Shown here in pieces: positions 14,332-14,418 of a stretch of 14,418 bases of DNA. Below the pieces are notes generated by a model. That model was not told the DNA's origin. It saw only the letters and a program-made list of their open reading frames with translations, and did no database searches. The translations under genes were made by a program, and so were the position numbers. Each line of letters opens with the position of its first letter. The stretch's first letter is position 1. The DNA comes from an uncultured Campylobacter sp. (GTDB taxonomy: Bacteria > Campylobacterota > Campylobacteria > Campylobacterales > Campylobacteraceae), in the NCBI RefSeq assembly GCF_938045345.1, contig NZ_CALIMS010000061.1, forward strand, positions 1 to 14,418. Direction: 5' to 3'.

Positions 14332-14418
14332 AAAATTCTAAAATTCTAAAATTCTAAAATTCTAAAATTCTAAAATTCTAAAATTCTAAAATTCTAAAAT
14401 TCTAAAATTCTAAAATTC
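14332..14418. repeat. AAAATTCT octamer microsatellite, at least 10.9 units, reaching the window end
   Basis: Ten perfect tandem copies of AAAATTCT are followed by seven bases of an eleventh (87 bp), with no mismatch. The array begins 57 nt after the zinc-ribbon-like gene and continues beyond the window. Every reading frame on both strands meets a TAA or TAG within three units, so it is not coding. An 8-bp unit is unusual for a bacterial repeat and should be prone to slippage. Confidence 0.97.

Noticed and set aside
14332..14418. Terminal array as a CRISPR or as a coding repeat
   Set aside because: There are no spacers between the units, the unit is 8 bp, and all frames contain stops.

Overview
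The window looks like the chromosome of a Campylobacter-type epsilonproteobacterium. The reasons are the content and order of its genes (aroQ-pepQ-folK-flhG-like, sppA-mqnF, LOG-mnmA), a dimeric dUTPase of the Campylobacter type with metal ligands E46/E49/E74/D77, the futalosine-pathway amidohydrolase, extended TATAAT -10 boxes without a clear -35, and AAATTT/AAAATTCT-rich spacers. By eye the coding GC is well above that of C. jejuni. Together with the missing flagellar genes this suggests a non-motile, higher-GC species such as C. gracilis; the species name is an inference.

Layout. Positions 229-2306 (minus strand) hold mqnF-like then sppA, overlapping by 13 nt. Divergent from them, 2479-5711 (plus) is a tight operon aroQ-pepQ-folK-flhG-like. 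In relatives this run continues into flhF, flhG, fliA, fliM and fliY. Here flhF is absent, folK overlaps the FlhG-like gene by 19 nt, and no flagellar gene follows. The FlhG-like protein has lost the catalytic Asp of its Walker A' region and carries an Asn/Ser-rich insert of about 155 residues. Positions 5827-7460 (plus) hold a LOG-family gene overlapping mnmA by 4 nt.

Positions 7977-9428 (minus) encode a membrane-anchored DKNYY-like repeat protein, and 9592-9930 (minus) a small cupin. luxS (minus) has a strong hairpin terminator and diverges from a 4-oxalocrotonate tautomerase gene. A YhbP-type flavin-binding-fold protein (minus) diverges from dut (plus), with back-to-back promoters. An EI24/CysZ-like membrane protein and a 67-residue four-cysteine protein follow on plus. 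The last 87 bases are an AAAATTCT octamer microsatellite that runs off the end of the window.

Most genes are ordinary housekeeping: menaquinone, shikimate and folate synthesis, tRNA thiolation, nucleotide sanitation, and activated-methyl/AI-2 metabolism. No new multi-gene defence or mobile system is visible. The part most worth study is the retained, catalytically altered, repeat-expanded FlhG relative in a locus stripped of flagellar genes, together with the octamer that appears both inside its insert and as the terminal microsatellite. No rRNA, tRNA, CRISPR array or insertion sequence was recognised.
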